From Helopsaltes ochotensis (Eukaryota; Chordata; Aves; Passeriformes; Locustellidae), in contig VXBM01000023.1 of the NCBI GenBank assembly GCA_013400155.1, positions 1,991,929 to 2,055,928 of the forward strand: a DNA stretch of 64,000 nt, read 5' to 3'. The notes below the pieces were generated by a model, which was not told the DNA's origin, ran no database searches, and worked only from the letters and a program-made list of their open reading frames with translations. Within the stretch, counting starts at the first letter, position 1, and the number at the start of each line of letters is the position of its first letter. Of the stretch, positions 25,054 through 38,791 are shown in pieces. Made by a program: the position numbers and the translations under genes.

Positions 25054-28050
25054 CCCCTTAATTGTCTTTAAAAATAGAAGAATGGAACTTCAAATCTTGG
25101 CATATCATGCACTAAAACTTTGTCCTAAAACCGGCAGCAGTCAGTGTAAAACACAAAAAAGGACATGAATTAAGACTTCTAACTGATGCTTTGAAATTCC
25201 AGGATGTAAATGAAAGACAAAATGTAAACCCTAAAATCCCCAAACAGGAAACACTATGAGAATCCATTTTGTAAGAAAATAATAATAAAAGAATAATTTA
25301 TTTGATTTGCAAATATATTTCAGAATTACTCTTCACATGAAAAAGTTGAGGGTCTTGCCCTGAAAATCAGCAGGCAAGGGCTGAGAATAAAATAATTGGT
25401 CAATTTTTTGGCATGTTAGAACAACCCACAGCCTTGGTGTTCCCCTGGCTCCAGTTCTAGACATTGAAATAGCCACATCTGTTAGATTCGTATCTTCTGA
25501 TCTGTATGAACATTGCCTTGAGCAGCAGCGTCCCATTCTTGACTGGCACCTGATCATACTGGGATGAAGATTAATAAAGCCTCTTTTGGCAAGGAGACAG
25601 CACCTCTTTCCTGTTGCGCTCACATTCTGAATCAGCCTTTCCAAAGATGGCTTCCCTCAAATTTATTGCCCCTAACTCCAGGTCAGGCGCCAACTTCAAA
25701 CATCAGAATCTTTGGTTCTCTGCACTAGCTCTGTACCAAATTTTGGGCCAAAGCCAGACTTCCAGCCCTTCTCTCCAGACCAATTTGCAGTCTGGGTGCT
25801 GGCTGCCTAAGGGAACTGTTTCATGCTTTTTGGTGGTGGCCGCTCACAACGGCAGTGATTCACCCTAGAACTTTCTGTCTCCAGGGAATGCTGATGTCTG
25901 CAGCAGATGGGCACCTTCCCTGCAGCTGACTCCTACCCATGGAGCTTGCCACTGCAGGGAACCAGAGGAACGACTCCCAGCTTTCCCATCTCCCAAGGCC
26001 AGAGGCATGTCTCATTCCAGCCAACTCACCAGAACAACACCACCAACACCAAATACAACCCTCACTGCTGCGAGCACTGAAGAAGGTCGTCTGTCCTGCT
26101 GATGCAGAGATTCCCAGCACAACTAAAGGACCTGCTCCAGAGGAAAGGCTGTATGGTAACAGGAGGGATGGCAAGGGAAAGCGGCAGCATCCCTGCCGGC
26201 AGCACATCTCCGCCAGCAGCCGGCACCACATGCTTCATGGGAGGTAGTAAAACCCCCGTAGTGGACAGTTATGCAACAGGCTGCCTCGTCTAGCTCGCGG
26301 CAATTATTGTCATGCAAGATGGAGATTTATAACCCATGTAGGTTTTTAGCCCAGCTGGTGTAGGGGTGGATGATATTTTTATTGCTTCTGTATGGAAAAT
26401 GTGAGAGTAATGTCTTCCCAAGCTCTTGGCCCCAGTCGTGCTTTCACACAGTGAATTCCACAGGTTACATACTGAGTAATGCAGTGTGTTCCTTTATTAA
26501 TATTTCAGGTACAGTATTTTAAGTCATGATCTTTTTCTTTCTCATTCTGGTATTTTAATAAAGAGTAAATGCCAGGATCTTATGTGCCTTCTCCCTGCCA
26601 ATATTCTTTTCATTCCCATGTCACATCTCTCTCACTAAAATAATAGTCCTAAAAATTTCTTTGTGAAATCCTTTTAGGTCTTCTAATAATTTGTATCAAC
26701 TATCTTTAGACATCTTCTATTTCTGATATATCCTTCAGAAAAGTGACAAAATCTGAGCAGATTGTTTCAAATGTAGACATAATTTCGATTCATAGGAAGG
26801 TATCATAATACAGCGTTTTCAGTGCTAGCTATTGTGATCGTTACTGCTTAAGGAGCCTGAAAAGGACCTTGATGTTTTCCTGAGTAAGAAATAAATAATT
26901 TAGGGCCTGTCATGTTACATAAGTAGCTTAAATTGATTTTTCATGTTGCATTACCTTGTACCTACCCCTGCTGAAATTAAACTGCCAGCTGCCTATTCTG
27001 GAGATCCTCACGCTCTCCTCTTTTTGAGTGTTCTCAACAATGCCAATACCCAGGGCTCAGGCAGGTGCAGCAGATGCCACACAGCCCTCTGGCAGTCTTG
27101 TGTGGTGGGTAACATATCCACCATCCTTCACCCACTGTGGGGAGATGGCTGCTGAGTGTTGCTGCCACATCACAGACGGGAGTGCAGGGAAAGTGATGTG
27201 AGCCCACAAAGAAGGGCTACTGGCTGAGGACCTAAATCTGCATGCCCACAGGGCACCTCGGGCACTTTTCATCCAGCTTTCTTCTTAACACCTGCTCAGT
27301 ACTAGCCATAACTTTTCTTTCCGTCGTCTCTTCCACAAGCCTTGGTGATTGCTGAACAAGGTAACACCTTGACCTGGAGTGAACACCTATCTCTTGGAAA
27401 GACAGCCAATCCCAAGTTGAGAGGGCAAGGCTCAGTGATCCTATTCCATTGGTGTGTATTTCTCCATGGGTCAAACTAGAATTTGGTACATGACCCTAGC
27501 TCCAAACACCGTCTCCCACCTGATGCAACTGCTTGTGGAATATCCATAGGATTGCTGCTGGTTTTTAATTGTGATCAGCGGCTCAGCACAGGCTGGAGGA
27601 GTTGCATCAGTAAAGCTGAGATCAATGGAAAGTGATTTGGCTGAACCTGGATCAGGAAAGCTCCATACATTCTTTACAGTGACAAGGAAGAACAGAGTTT
27701 GGAAGACAATTGGCAAGGACCTATAGCTTTTCAAGATTTATCTCTTGGTACAGACTCTTGGTGCCTTGAAAGGGGCTTCATTAGAGCTGTTTATGTAGAA
27801 TTGTCTAAACCCTCAGTAGTTATAAATCAGCATTGCTCCAATCAATTCAATGAAACTGCCAATTGACATCAGATAAGTGCATAATTAGTAATGGAGTCTT
27901 GAATTCAACCAGATCACCTTCTTTTCATAAATACCTGCCTGGTAGTTTTCCCTCCCAGGAGCCCTGCAGACCTTTCCTCCTGGAATTCAGCAGACTCCAT
28001 GTCCTTGCTGTCTCTCAGGGCACAAAGTAACATCTAAGTGTTAGCTCCAT
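25054..28050. other. Intergenic, partly AT-rich, candidate conserved non-coding DNA
   Basis: No gene seen. The parts 26330-26960 and 27780-27910 are AT-rich with many short homeobox- and GATA-like words and no microsatellite character, which is the usual look of conserved non-coding elements near developmental genes. This is an impression from composition only. Confidence 0.4.
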
Positions 28051-28092
28051 AAAAAAAAAAAAAAAAAAAAANAAAAAAAAAAAAAAAAAAAA
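28051..28092. repeat. Poly-A tract with one N
   Basis: The run is A for 42 bases with N at 28072, followed by GAAGAAAGAAG. It could be the tail of a retroposed sequence on the plus strand, but the 150 bases before it match no family I know. Confidence 0.9.
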
Positions 28093-31000
28093 GAAGAAAG
28101 AAGCACACATGGGTTTTTTTACAACAGAGACCTATTAGCAAGTCAAAGCAACAGCTTGGAATGGTGGAGGCACAAATGTAAGGAATCTGTGGTATTTGTA
28201 AGAAATGCAGATAGCAGATGATTTGACTTATTTCCAAATACTACGGCAAATGTTCCTCCTAATGCACAGGGCTGTGCTCAGCATATTGCATTGCCTGCAG
28301 TAGCCCTGTATTTATGGATGGCCAGAGGCAAATACCCAGATCTTCTTGTAAGAACTTCTTGACCCACACAGCAAAGGGATAATGTTCGTCCTTTCAGCAG
28401 AAGATTTTTGGGCATTTGCAAACAGCAAATTCAGCATCAAGGAAACCCTCTGTGAAGCAACTCATTGGAGTTGCTGTACTAAGAGAGTGATTCAGTAGGT
28501 TACTGTGGGACAGTGGAAAAGGCAGAAATTAAACTCTACTAACCCATTTTCAGGCTACAGTCAATCACTTATCCAGCCTTAAATTAGAAGCCAAGATCCT
28601 GATTGCACTGGCTGCAATTTTCCCTTTTCATTGGCAGAGTAATACCTACATCTCTCATACCCCTAGTCCACACTCTAAAGCTTACAGTTTTGGTAGAAAG
28701 TCACCCAGGAATATTCATTTACTTTCTTTACAATTATGTAAAAGTAAAGTTCCTCTGGTCATGTGGCAGAGTACATTTTTCTGCCCTTTAGTTTCCATTG
28801 GAAGTGTCCAGTGAAGACTCTTGAGGAGAGGAAGAAATCCGAGTTCTCAGTGAGAGACTTCTCAAAACTACTTTGCTCCTGTTTAGGCAAAAGTTGGATA
28901 AATCATTGCAGCTCAGTCTGGATCTCTGCTGTGTTTTTGGTGGTGACATTTCAACCCAGCTCATTATTTCAAAACACTGATTCTCATTCCAGCTCATTTC
29001 TCCTTTGCCTGCCTTCCTCTTTCCTATTCTCTACATCACATAGATACTTTTGCTGTTTTTCTACTGTCCATTTCATTATATTCCCTAGGTCTTATCCATC
29101 TTATTCTACCTTTTTCCATTTTCTTTCTAGTTCTTTCAAGTTCAGTCTGAATTCAGCATAAACTCTCTTTCCTGACTCCAGGGGGTCTGGATATTTTGTT
29201 TCTCCTGATGCTGGTTTCTCATCTTTCCTTTCCTCATTGCACACCTGACTGTAGGTGGCATTACCTGTGTCTGTTCTCTGAGGTGTAGGAGCAGTTTCTG
29301 CTTTACACGTCTAAGTCCATGGCCACATTCTGATTTCCTGGTGGGACGAATACCGGATGTACTTGATTCTCAGTCTCCATGTTTCTATGCCATGCCTTAA
29401 TGTCCACAGGAAGAGGATCAAGTTGCCTGTGTAAGAAGACACATCTAAGCCACCTCTCTGCTCTGGGGACTCACAGGGCACAGAACCAGAGTCTGTACTG
29501 TAGCGTACCCCTCTATCCAAAATGTAAACCAGCTTTTCCTGACTGTACTTGAACAATGCTGCAAAACCTCCACCTATTCAAATACCTTTACTGTACCTTC
29601 TTACAGTAGCTTAAACCAGACATTGCATGTGAGAAGTATTGAGCACCTCTAAACTTACAATCAAATAGTTGCTGAGCCAAGCAATGAGATAAGAGATAAG
29701 AAAAGGTTTCCACAATCAAAAATATGTACAAAGATGGATCCTATAATCACACAGCAAGTTGGCAATAGGTTAGGTACAGCACTAGGTCTCCTGATTGTCT
29801 CCACTGGTGCCCTCACCACAGACTATATGACATTTTCCCCTTCTCTCTCCCTTCTCATCATTTTCTCCATCCCCTCCAAGCCACTCCTCTCCTTTTATTT
29901 TAGGAGCTGACTCTGCCATTTCCCATCTATAAGGTGACATATGAAAACTTTCTTAGAAAACAGTCATAAAAAGAAGAACAAAATGAAAAAGAAAGGCCCA
30001 ATGGAGAGCAGAAAATTACAGTGTCTGGGCCATATTTACAATAATTATAATTATTATAATGCACAATAGGGTGTAGAAACCCATAATTCTCCCAGTGCTT
30101 TCTGATTTTTAGATCTATGTTTAGAAAGCACATGTCAGAGAAACAGTCAGAAAAGGAATGCCATGAAGTCACTTTCCTCTCTGTGTTGTAAAAGCATTGG
30201 GGAGAATATTCGTGTCTGCAGGAACACAGGGATAAGCAGCTTCAGAAATGAAACCATCATTGTCTGTCCCAGGATAATGTGCTACCTGCTAAACTGAAAA
30301 GATAAGTCCTCTTCTACATCATTCCACAAAAAGAGGCCCTCCTTTTTCTTCCGCATCCATGTGTCATTTTTATAGGACCAGACATTTCTCCCACTTCTGA
30401 GGCTTTGATGACTCTTCCCCAAATGTCAGACTCCACGCCAGCAGCCATGACCCCCACCCCACAGTGACACAAACTTGGAGTTGCTCCGTTCCCTCCACAA
30501 ACTATCATGGGGGTGTCCGAAGACCTCCTGGCAGCACCTGAGGCAGCCTGACTAACATCTGCCCTATGGGACCCCTTTCCTCATTCCCCTCCCACAGGTA
30601 GGAGCATGAATGTAACGCAAGTGTTTTATTTTGGTCACCACGTGTCACAGGCAGAGAAAGCAGCTTTGAAGTGCCCTCATATGTGAGACAGAAGATGGGA
30701 AGGCTTATGATGTTCTTTTGCTCCTACAGGCAGTTATCTAGCCTACTAGACAGCTCTCCTGGCAGCCCAGAGAAGCTCCACCTATGTGGCAGCAAGTTCT
30801 GTTGCTCATTGCTGCAGTTTTGCTTTTAAAACTCATGCAACCTCTTCAAGGAAATGGATGAGATCTTCAATTCTAGTCAGAGGTCTGTCATGAGAAGAGG
30901 AGCTCATATTCCTACCTAATTCTCTACAGAGGCTCACCTTGAAGCCAAACTGGTCCATTCTGGTCTCCTCCCAGAGTACAGTGTGAGTCTTGCATCTGTC

Positions 31001-34000
31001 AGAAGAAAGAGAGGGGTGTCTCCATAACTGCAGTTTCTATTATGTCCACAGGAGTCTGTGTTGGTGTGTATTTACCTCCAACTATCTCCATACCCTGTCC
31101 TGGCTCAGACTCTGCCCTCTCTACCCTGTCTCTCAAGCTCTGCTGTTCTCTTCTCCTAAGCATCACGTTGCAGCTGCTGTGATATATGCCAACATCTCCT
31201 GCAGGGACTCTTCATAGTCAGTAGCAAAAGTGGTGTTTGAAGTGCTATGGAAGTACTCACATCTCTTTCAGAGAGATTGGGACACCTTTTTATTTAGCTG
31301 GAAGCAACTACTCGACCGTAACTCTTGCTGGCACAAATGGACACTGAGGACTTTCTAAGCAAGATGGATAGGAGGCATTTTCATTGGAAAGAGATTTCTT
31401 TCTAAACACAGGCCCTTAGTTGTCTTTATTAATACATGAGTGGGTGATAACAGCACCTGAATGTAAAAACCCACAATGAGTTATTACTGGGTGAGTAGCA
31501 GAGCCATGCTTAGTGACATCTGGGTAAATAGGAAATCAGCTGGGACAAGCTGTGAAGGAAGAGATGGTCCGTGGTTTTGGACAGGAGTGAATACACCCTG
31601 TCCTCAAGCTCCATTTGTGTCTGGGGATGGGTATAGGGATCGGTTCTGTGCATTGCACAGGTGTTTATGAGTGTATGTACATGTATGCATCTGTGTGTGT
31701 GTCTCTTCTTCTTTGAATGTTACACATTTTTTGCTGAAATAAGGGGGAGTGAGACTGCAGCATGGATATTCATAAGCAGAAGAGAATAGTCTGCGCAATA
31801 TTTACACCAGCCTGCAAACCCCCTCCCAACCCTGCAGTACATGTCAAGAGCAGGCTCAGATAAAAAGTCACAGGATTATCCCAAAAGTGGAGTGTTTTAC
31901 ATGCCTTCCCCAGGCATCCCCTCTGCCCTGGTGCAGGTCTAGTGGAGAAGAAGGATGAAGAAGCACAAAGAACTCAGAGGAGTTCTCATCAACCCTTTTC
32001 AACCCTTGCTGTTACCTAAGGGGCAGGTGGAGACTTTTGCATGGTGCCTTCATCAGCCAAGATGAGCTCTCTCCCTGACAGTGAGGAAAGTTGCCAAAAC
32101 AAGGAGGTTTTCCACAAAGAGGGCTGAGAGTCACACCTGGCCAGGTGTTGCTCTCTTATGAGGCTGACTCCCACCCCTCCTCAAATGAGACAGCCCAAAG
32201 TAAGGGAGAGAAGGTGATCAGATAGATGCACACACAGGTATCTCAGATATGCACCTGCTGCTCAGCCAGCGCCAGAGAGACGCCAGGCACTGAAGGAAAA
32301 TTGTTTTTTCTCTGACATTTTTGGTGTGGATAACAGAGTTCAAGCAGAGCAGAAGAGCCCAGCAATAATGGCTTCTGTTGCCTTAAGCTAAGCTGCTTAA
32401 TTGCATTGGACTGGTTCATCTAATCAGGGAGAAAGGTGAAATCCCTTGTTTCTTGCCCCAGCTGACTTTCCTCAATGAACAAAGCCCGTGAGCCAAATGC
32501 TGGGTGATCCCAAACATCAGAAATTGCTGAACAGGGCAAAAAAGTCACACTAGGAGTCCTGTGGGCAATAATGTGTGAGCATGTATACACTGAAATGGCT
32601 TGCATATCAGGCTGAATCTGAAGCCCAGTAGCCATGATCCTCCCAGCCTGCTGGAAACACATTGTTCCTAACTTGCCTGCTCTCCCATTCTCTGAGCTCT
32701 GGACAGCAGCAAGCAGCTCCCAAATGATTTTTGGGATCTAGAAGAAACTCTGCTGAAACACTTGAAATAAGTATCCTTTTTTCACTCAGTGTCTCACAGT
32801 TCAGGGTCATTTTCTCTCATTCCTGCCCTTCTCCTCCTTAGCAAGACCTCGGCTTGCTGTTTAAAGAACTTGTAGTCACTGTAAGATATAAACTGTTCCT
32901 CCAGGATGTTAAAATAAAGATCTTGATGTACCCCAAATAATCATGGGTAGAAGAATAAAACATCTCAGCAAGACAGGCCCTAGCCTGGACTGGTCTGTTT
33001 CCATGTCCTCTCACTCAAACAACATCTCAACTCTGCAACAAAACTGGATGATATGGGGTAGAGCCTTGGCCAGTGTGAAATCAGGACAGGGCTGGGGATG
33101 TCTTGCTGACCTATGAGAATGTGTCCCACAGCATACAGAGAAGCACTGGTAGTCTAGTTAATTTTACTTTGGAGCCATTCAAGGCAAGGCAGGTATCAAA
33201 GGAACAATTCAGGTGCCAATCTGGCCTCTTTGACCCTCGACAAATTCCACATTAGGTGGGGACAAAGTACAACTAAACCAGTGTCATGTGTGGAGCCTGA
33301 CCCTGGTCTTCTCTCTCTGGTCACTGATGCAGCATCAGACACCACAGCAGCAGAGAGGTGACGCCAGGCTCAGTGATCAGGGCTGTGATTGCTCTGGGAA
33401 GCTGACCCACTACCTGTACACAGGAAAGGCTCACCACATCACTCCTGTGGCTGCGTGTTTATCACCAGCATCAGCCACACCACCTGCGAGCCCCAGGCTC
33501 CAGGGCCACATATCCTTCATCTGCCCAGATGTCACCACCCACTGCAGACAATGCTCCAAACCCTCCATCTGCTCTCGAGGGCTGCTGGCTGGCCAGGGAT
33601 TACCTCTTTGTCCTTCCACCCACGCTTCCAGCCAAGCCAGGCTTTTCCTGCCAGGATAGGGTTTGTGCCAGGAGAGGGAAGTACACTTATGCAGACCATA
33701 GGTGCAGAGGAAGGGTGGGCTGGAAGGTGGACCCTGGGATGGCTCTGGTACCATGCTGTGCCTGATTCCTGGGGTGGATGTAATGTGTATCCATAGTGCA
33801 AATATCACGAGACGTGGCTGCGCGTCCTGCTGCCACGACTCACTAACACGTGGCCCTGGGCAAGGCTTTTGCCACTTCCTTCTTTCTGTCACCCTGTCTA
33901 TCTGTCTTGTCTAATTAGGTAAAAGCTTTCCAGGGTAGAGATCGTTTCTCCCTGGGCAGTAATGCAGAGTGGCTGAAAGTGCTCCTAGACACAATTAACA

Positions 34001-34390
34001 CCCGAGCAGAGCAGACCCTCTGGATATGACAGTGTCAGCAGGAGCGGGCATCCCTGATGCAAACTTATCTTGTCTCAATTAGCAGACAGCAGAACGTCAG
34101 ACCTTTTGTGGTTTGGTTGGAAAGCTAAGGGTCTCCCCTACAGAACCAGCCAGAGTGGCTCCCTGCCAACATTCCAGGAAAAACACGGCTTTTGCAGGCA
34201 GTGCAGGATACATCTCCAAAAAGCCTTGACTCAAGCACAGAGCAGGGAGGCTTTCTTGATCTTTGGTGCTGCTAAAGGAAATTCTTTGCCTGCTGGCTGG
34301 AGATAGCTGGAAGACTCCTGAAGCTCAGCCTACCTTGCAGGTAGAGAATACGGGCAGAAGGGAGAAATTTAAAACTCCTGTGCAGGGCCA
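28093..34390. other. Intergenic, no gene seen
   Basis: About 6.3 kb. T/C-rich stretches around 28980-29150 give a hydrophobic open frame (28763-29161) without any domain. A TA-rich patch lies at 30040-30062. No known gene or transposon was recognised. Confidence 0.55.
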
Positions 34391-34452
34391 GGAGTTGGAC
34401 TTGATGATCTTTGTGGGTCCCTTCCAGCTCAGCATATTCTATGATTCTGTGA
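34391..34452 (+). mobile_element. CR1 LINE 3' tail
   Basis: The segment reads GGAGTTGGACTTGATGATCT, then TTGTGGGTCCCTTCCAGCTC and ends ATTCTATGATTCTGTGA. This is the hallmark 3' end of bird CR1 elements: the 'ttggactTgatgatct..gggtcccttccaac' segment and the short ATTCTATG / ATTCTGTG tail repeats. Only about 60 bases remain, an extreme 5' truncation typical of CR1. Confidence 0.85.
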
Positions 34453-37400
34453 CCCTGGCATAGTTACCACAAGAGCTTAGGGCTCGTGGCCTGCTTCACA
34501 GCGGAGATAACATCAGCCTGCTGAAGACAGTCTCGAGCAGCCTAATTGCTCCTGCAGAAGGAAAACATGGGCCACAGGAGCTGCTCTGGCTCTTGGTTAA
34601 TTGTCAGGCAGTTGTGCTGCAGCGATTGTGTATCCTGGAGGAAAGGCTGCTGAAGATGGATGCTGTGGCATCCAGCATGGACATGAGCCTTGTTTAAACA
34701 CCATGAGGGATGGGTGGACAGAGGAGTACACAGAAGAGCAGGCTCAATTCTCTGCCTCCTGCTTCTCCCTAGGGATGTAGTTCCAGGTTGGGGTGTTATG
34801 CCAAGGGTGGTGGTCACCATCTCAGATGAAAATGGTGAGGGCTCTGTTAAGGGCCAAAGGAGAATAGGGAACAGGGGTGTGATGGCTGCTGGGAGTTTAA
34901 ACGGGGGCACTGCAAGGGATTCAAAAGCAGGACCTCACTCAGTCCTTCACTACCTCTCTTAAAATTTCATTGCTGTTTGCCAGTAGATTGAAGATACTGA
35001 GGAAAAAAATGTAATGCGTCTAGCACCACTACAGACACTGCTAACCTCAAATGCAATCATCACAGACAGCATTGCAGAATGGCAAATCTGAGGTGTGTGA
35101 ACATACCAAACCCAGACTCTCCTCACGAAAATCCACATGCTCAGGATGTTTCCGACATGGCTTATAAATAACACATTTGCCTTAAATATTCGGAAACCCA
35201 CAGTTATGTCCTCTGGAATTCATGCCAAACAAAATAAGCAAACATTTTGAGATGATATAAGTCTATGTGCTTGAGAGCTGCATACTAAAAGTGGTAGCGG
35301 CAACAAATGCAAAGTTCTTTCTCTTCCTGGTGGACACTGGAGAATTAAAGTGTGTGTCAGGTAGGGACCTTCTGGCTAAGGTGGAAACTAGGGCTGGCTT
35401 GAGCATGTGGTTCTGGGAGCCTTCCTCTCCTTCTCCCTGAAGTCTTCTTCTCCCTGCTCTGAACACTTCACCAGTTTGGCTTGTCACCCTGGCAAGGATC
35501 GCAGCAGAACCCAGCTACCCTGATGGGGATCCATCTACACTGACCAGGCCAACTGCAGGACAAGGAGCCAAGCTTTGTGGAGCTGGAGAGGCAGCAAGAG
35601 CTCAAGCAGTCTTCCTTTGAGCTCATTCACAAAACAGGAGCCCAGATCCCTGTGAATCCACATGCTCACCAAAAGGAGCCTGGAAATGATCTGAGTGAGA
35701 GCACAGATGGAAATCATTGTCATCAGGGAGGCCAAGAGCTTTGCAGGAAGCACGAAAGGATCAGACGTTTCGATGGATAAAAAAGAACATCCAGAGCTAC
35801 ATGAGACAGAATAAAAATGTAAGAGATCTAAGCCCTCTTCCTCCAAAATACAAGCCAGCCCCGACTGACAGGGACAAAATGACATATCTGAGCAGGTTGT
35901 TTCGTAATTACCTGCAGCTGCATTTCCTGCCCCTTTTCCCTGCAATGTCTGGCACTGGCCCCATCCCAGATGTAACTCTGAATTAAACCATTGGGAAACT
36001 GGCAAGAGTGGAAGGAGTTTCTGTGGAGGGGAGACAAGGAGACAAACTGAGAAACCTCAGCTGTGGTAGAGCGCACAGATCCTCCTCTTGCTCTCTCCCT
36101 TATCCTCCCTTTCTCCCCCACCACTTCTGCCAAGGAAAGATCTTGCCTAAGCAAAGCTCTGATGACAGAGCAGCCTGCCTTGGATATTTAGTTAAGCAAG
36201 GGAAAAAATTAATTTTCAGACCATCTGTCCTGTCCAAAGAATAGCAGTCTTTCCCAAACTGAGCTAACTCCGTGAAATGGCAACAGTAAGCAACATGATA
36301 TTAAACAATAATAAATCAAAGTTGACATCATTTGGAGCACATCCGGACCCTCCCCTGTGGGGGTATCACTCTTCTGTGTGTCAACAGCAGAAAGAGAAAA
36401 GCAGAAAGAAGCTTAATCTGAATCAGGTAAAAGACAGTGGGCCTAAGATGGTATTCCTGAGAGCGAAGACCCCTCCAAAAGACTTGCTGTGGGCACTGTG
36501 AGGATGGGAAAGGGACACAGGAGAGGAAGGATGGGGCAGGAAGAACTGTCTCCTTTGCAGCAGATAACAGTATGGAACAGCAAAGCCACTCTCAGCTCAG
36601 AGGGCTGGGACTATCCATCCCCACCGCAGCACACAGCACACCTTCCAGAGCCTCTGCCTTTGTAGTGAGGTCCCTTCTTCAAAACTGCAAGAGGGCTGCC
36701 CACTTCAGTGCAAACCAACCAGCTCAAAAGATCAGACATACTAGGAACAGCAGGGCAGAAGGGGAACACTTGGGGTGGATTTGGAGTGGAGGATGCAATG
36801 AGACTTTGACAGTGACATAAAGTGACAAAAGAGCAGTCCAAAATCATGAGTGTCTTGAGAAGACATCCCTTTATCTTTAAACTAGATGGAGACTAGTGGA
36901 AGACTATGGGCAGCAGCAGCAGACAGCCAAGCTTGGTCTAAGAGGGGTGTGCAGTCCAGACATCTCAGTGCCATGCCACTACTGAGGCAGAAAACTAGGT
37001 TAAAACTCAGATTAAAACCCAAGCTCATCAGAGTGTGTTTACCAAAATGCAATCCCCCCGCTGGAATGCAATGCACATATAGGCAAGGGATGGCTGGGTT
37101 TAGCTATCTCCCTGTAAAATACTAACGGGGAAGTTACTGAAGGGAGTTTTGCTCCACGGCCAGTCCTATAGCTGTGTACTAAGCACTCCAATGTAAACCT
37201 ATGTTTTGTTGCCTTTAATAGGAGCAGGAAAATGAAGCCCGTTACCCAGTGATGTACCAGCAAGGGACACCACTGTCAGGTGTACTGCAGACATAGTTTC
37301 TGCTCATGTCTCCACTCTGCACACATCCTCCAGGTCAGGGTATTTACACCTAGACATATAGAAGTCTCCTCCCTCCCTAGTTTGACGCCTTCCTCAACTG

Positions 37401-37499
37401 CATGTCCAAGAAACCAGTCAGCAGGCAAGGTGGCAGGTGGATGGTGCTCAGAGAGCCCAGCTTGAACCTGAAAGCTGAGGGCATCTCCCAGGTGCAGAT
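34453..37499. other. Intergenic, no gene seen
   Basis: Unique-looking sequence without a recognised exon or repeat family. Confidence 0.55.
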
Positions 37500-38520
37500 C
37501 TACTCTTGCGCTACGGGCACTGTCAGCCCAGTGCGGCACGGTTCACAGCGCAAGGGCAGTGCCGTCCTTTGGCTACTTTGGCCTTCCTAAGAGGCCGCAG
37601 ACATCATGGTGGATGGCTCCAAAGAAGGCAGATTCCACGGCATTGTGTGAGAAACGGGCTTTGGATCACACTACTGACAAGCCCGTCGGTCTGGGGTCGC
37701 TCTGTGAGGCCTGGAGTTGGGCTGATGGGGCCGAGGGGCAGGAGAGACGGGCCCAGGCAGAGCTGGGAGGGGATTACAATACAAAGCGCTGCTCTCTCTG
37801 CTGCCGTCTCTGCACACACCGATGTGCGTGTGATAAAAAGATTATTTACAACAAAGGGAAGAAATAAGGTACTCGAGCTTCTTCCTTTCAGTTTTAATGG
37901 GCTTCTCGTAGGTGTGCCGCTGCTAATGAGCGTTGAGTCATGCTGGCCGCAGCTTTCTCTTGCACAACTTCTCCCTGCTCCCCAGGTTGTCGGTATCTGC
38001 CCTCTGATAGCGCTCTACCTGATGACTAGGGCAAGCACCACTGCCAGCAGCAGGTCTTACGCAGTATTTGCTGAGCTTTAGCAGAACGGGACGCGATTGT
38101 TTCACATTGGCCGCTGTTTGCTCAGCCAGATCACTGTTTGCTCGGCTGTTCCTCTCCCACCGCCCGCCCGAAACCCTCCACGGCTGCTCTTGCGGTGGCA
38201 AAGGGCGAAGCAGCCCTGGGGTGCAGCCGCAGCCAGCCCCAGAGCCCGGGGCGCACACCAGCAGCACCAGCAGCGCCGGGGCCGCCCTGCTCCCCTCTGG
38301 GATCACTTGCACCCCTCCCTGCCCCTGAGCTCTGCCACACACCCACCAGCCGAGCTCCGCTGCCAGGGCCAAGCACTGAGGTTGAAGGTGAAACCAGCTC
38401 CAGCTCTTTCCTGCTACATCGGACTGCCAGGCACGCAGGCCCCCCGCAGCTTCACAGCAGTGCCCTTCAGCGCAGCCTGGGCACGGACCAACCCCAGCCG
38501 AGAGCACACCAGCTTGATGC
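37500..38520. promoter_or_regulatory. CpG-rich block, possible orphan CpG island
   Basis: GC content and CpG density rise sharply against the surroundings, most clearly at 38150-38300 (CCGCCCGCCCG, GCCGCAGCC, GCGCCGGGGCCGCC), with a weaker part around 37505-37760. Open frames of about 190-200 codons on both strands here (37506-38081, 37938-38507, 38097-38708) are what stop-poor GC-rich DNA gives by chance; none has a domain I know. A CpG island in a gene desert may be a lncRNA promoter or an enhancer. Confidence 0.45.
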
Positions 38521-38628
38521 AGGGATGGCTCACGCTGCAGCCAGCTGCCTCAGTACAACATGATCAGCCCCTGATAATAGGGGATAATGAACGCTTCATT
38601 TTCCTTTTCCTTCTTATTTTTCTTCCAG

Positions 38629-38791
38629 GCTACCGGTGGAGAGGTCTCATGGCAGGCAGTATCCATGTGCATCATTCGGTGGTACCTATCCCATCAGGAC
38701 TCTCTTGACAACCTCTGCACGCTGGGGAGCACTTCTCAAGGTCCGGTGCCTGAAACCTCCTATAGCAGGACTGTGAGTCCAAAGACACAGT
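38629..38791 (+). other. Candidate unannotated exon with strong splice sites
   Basis: A long pyrimidine tract ending TTTTTCTTCCAG (AG at 38627-38628) is followed 163 bases later by GTGAGT (38792-38797). One plus-strand frame is open through it (SWQAVSMCIIRWYL and on), but I recognise no protein. It lies just 3' of a CpG-rich block, so a spliced lncRNA is conceivable. No transcript evidence is available to me. Confidence 0.2.

Noticed and set aside
28051..28092. Poly-A as the tail of a processed pseudogene
   Set aside because: The sequence before it matches no gene or retroposon I know, and no target-site duplication was evident.
37506..38708. Overlapping open frames of about 190-200 codons on both strands
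   Set aside because: They coincide with CpG-rich, stop-poor DNA, overlap each other in several frames and show no domain or splice structure I recognise.
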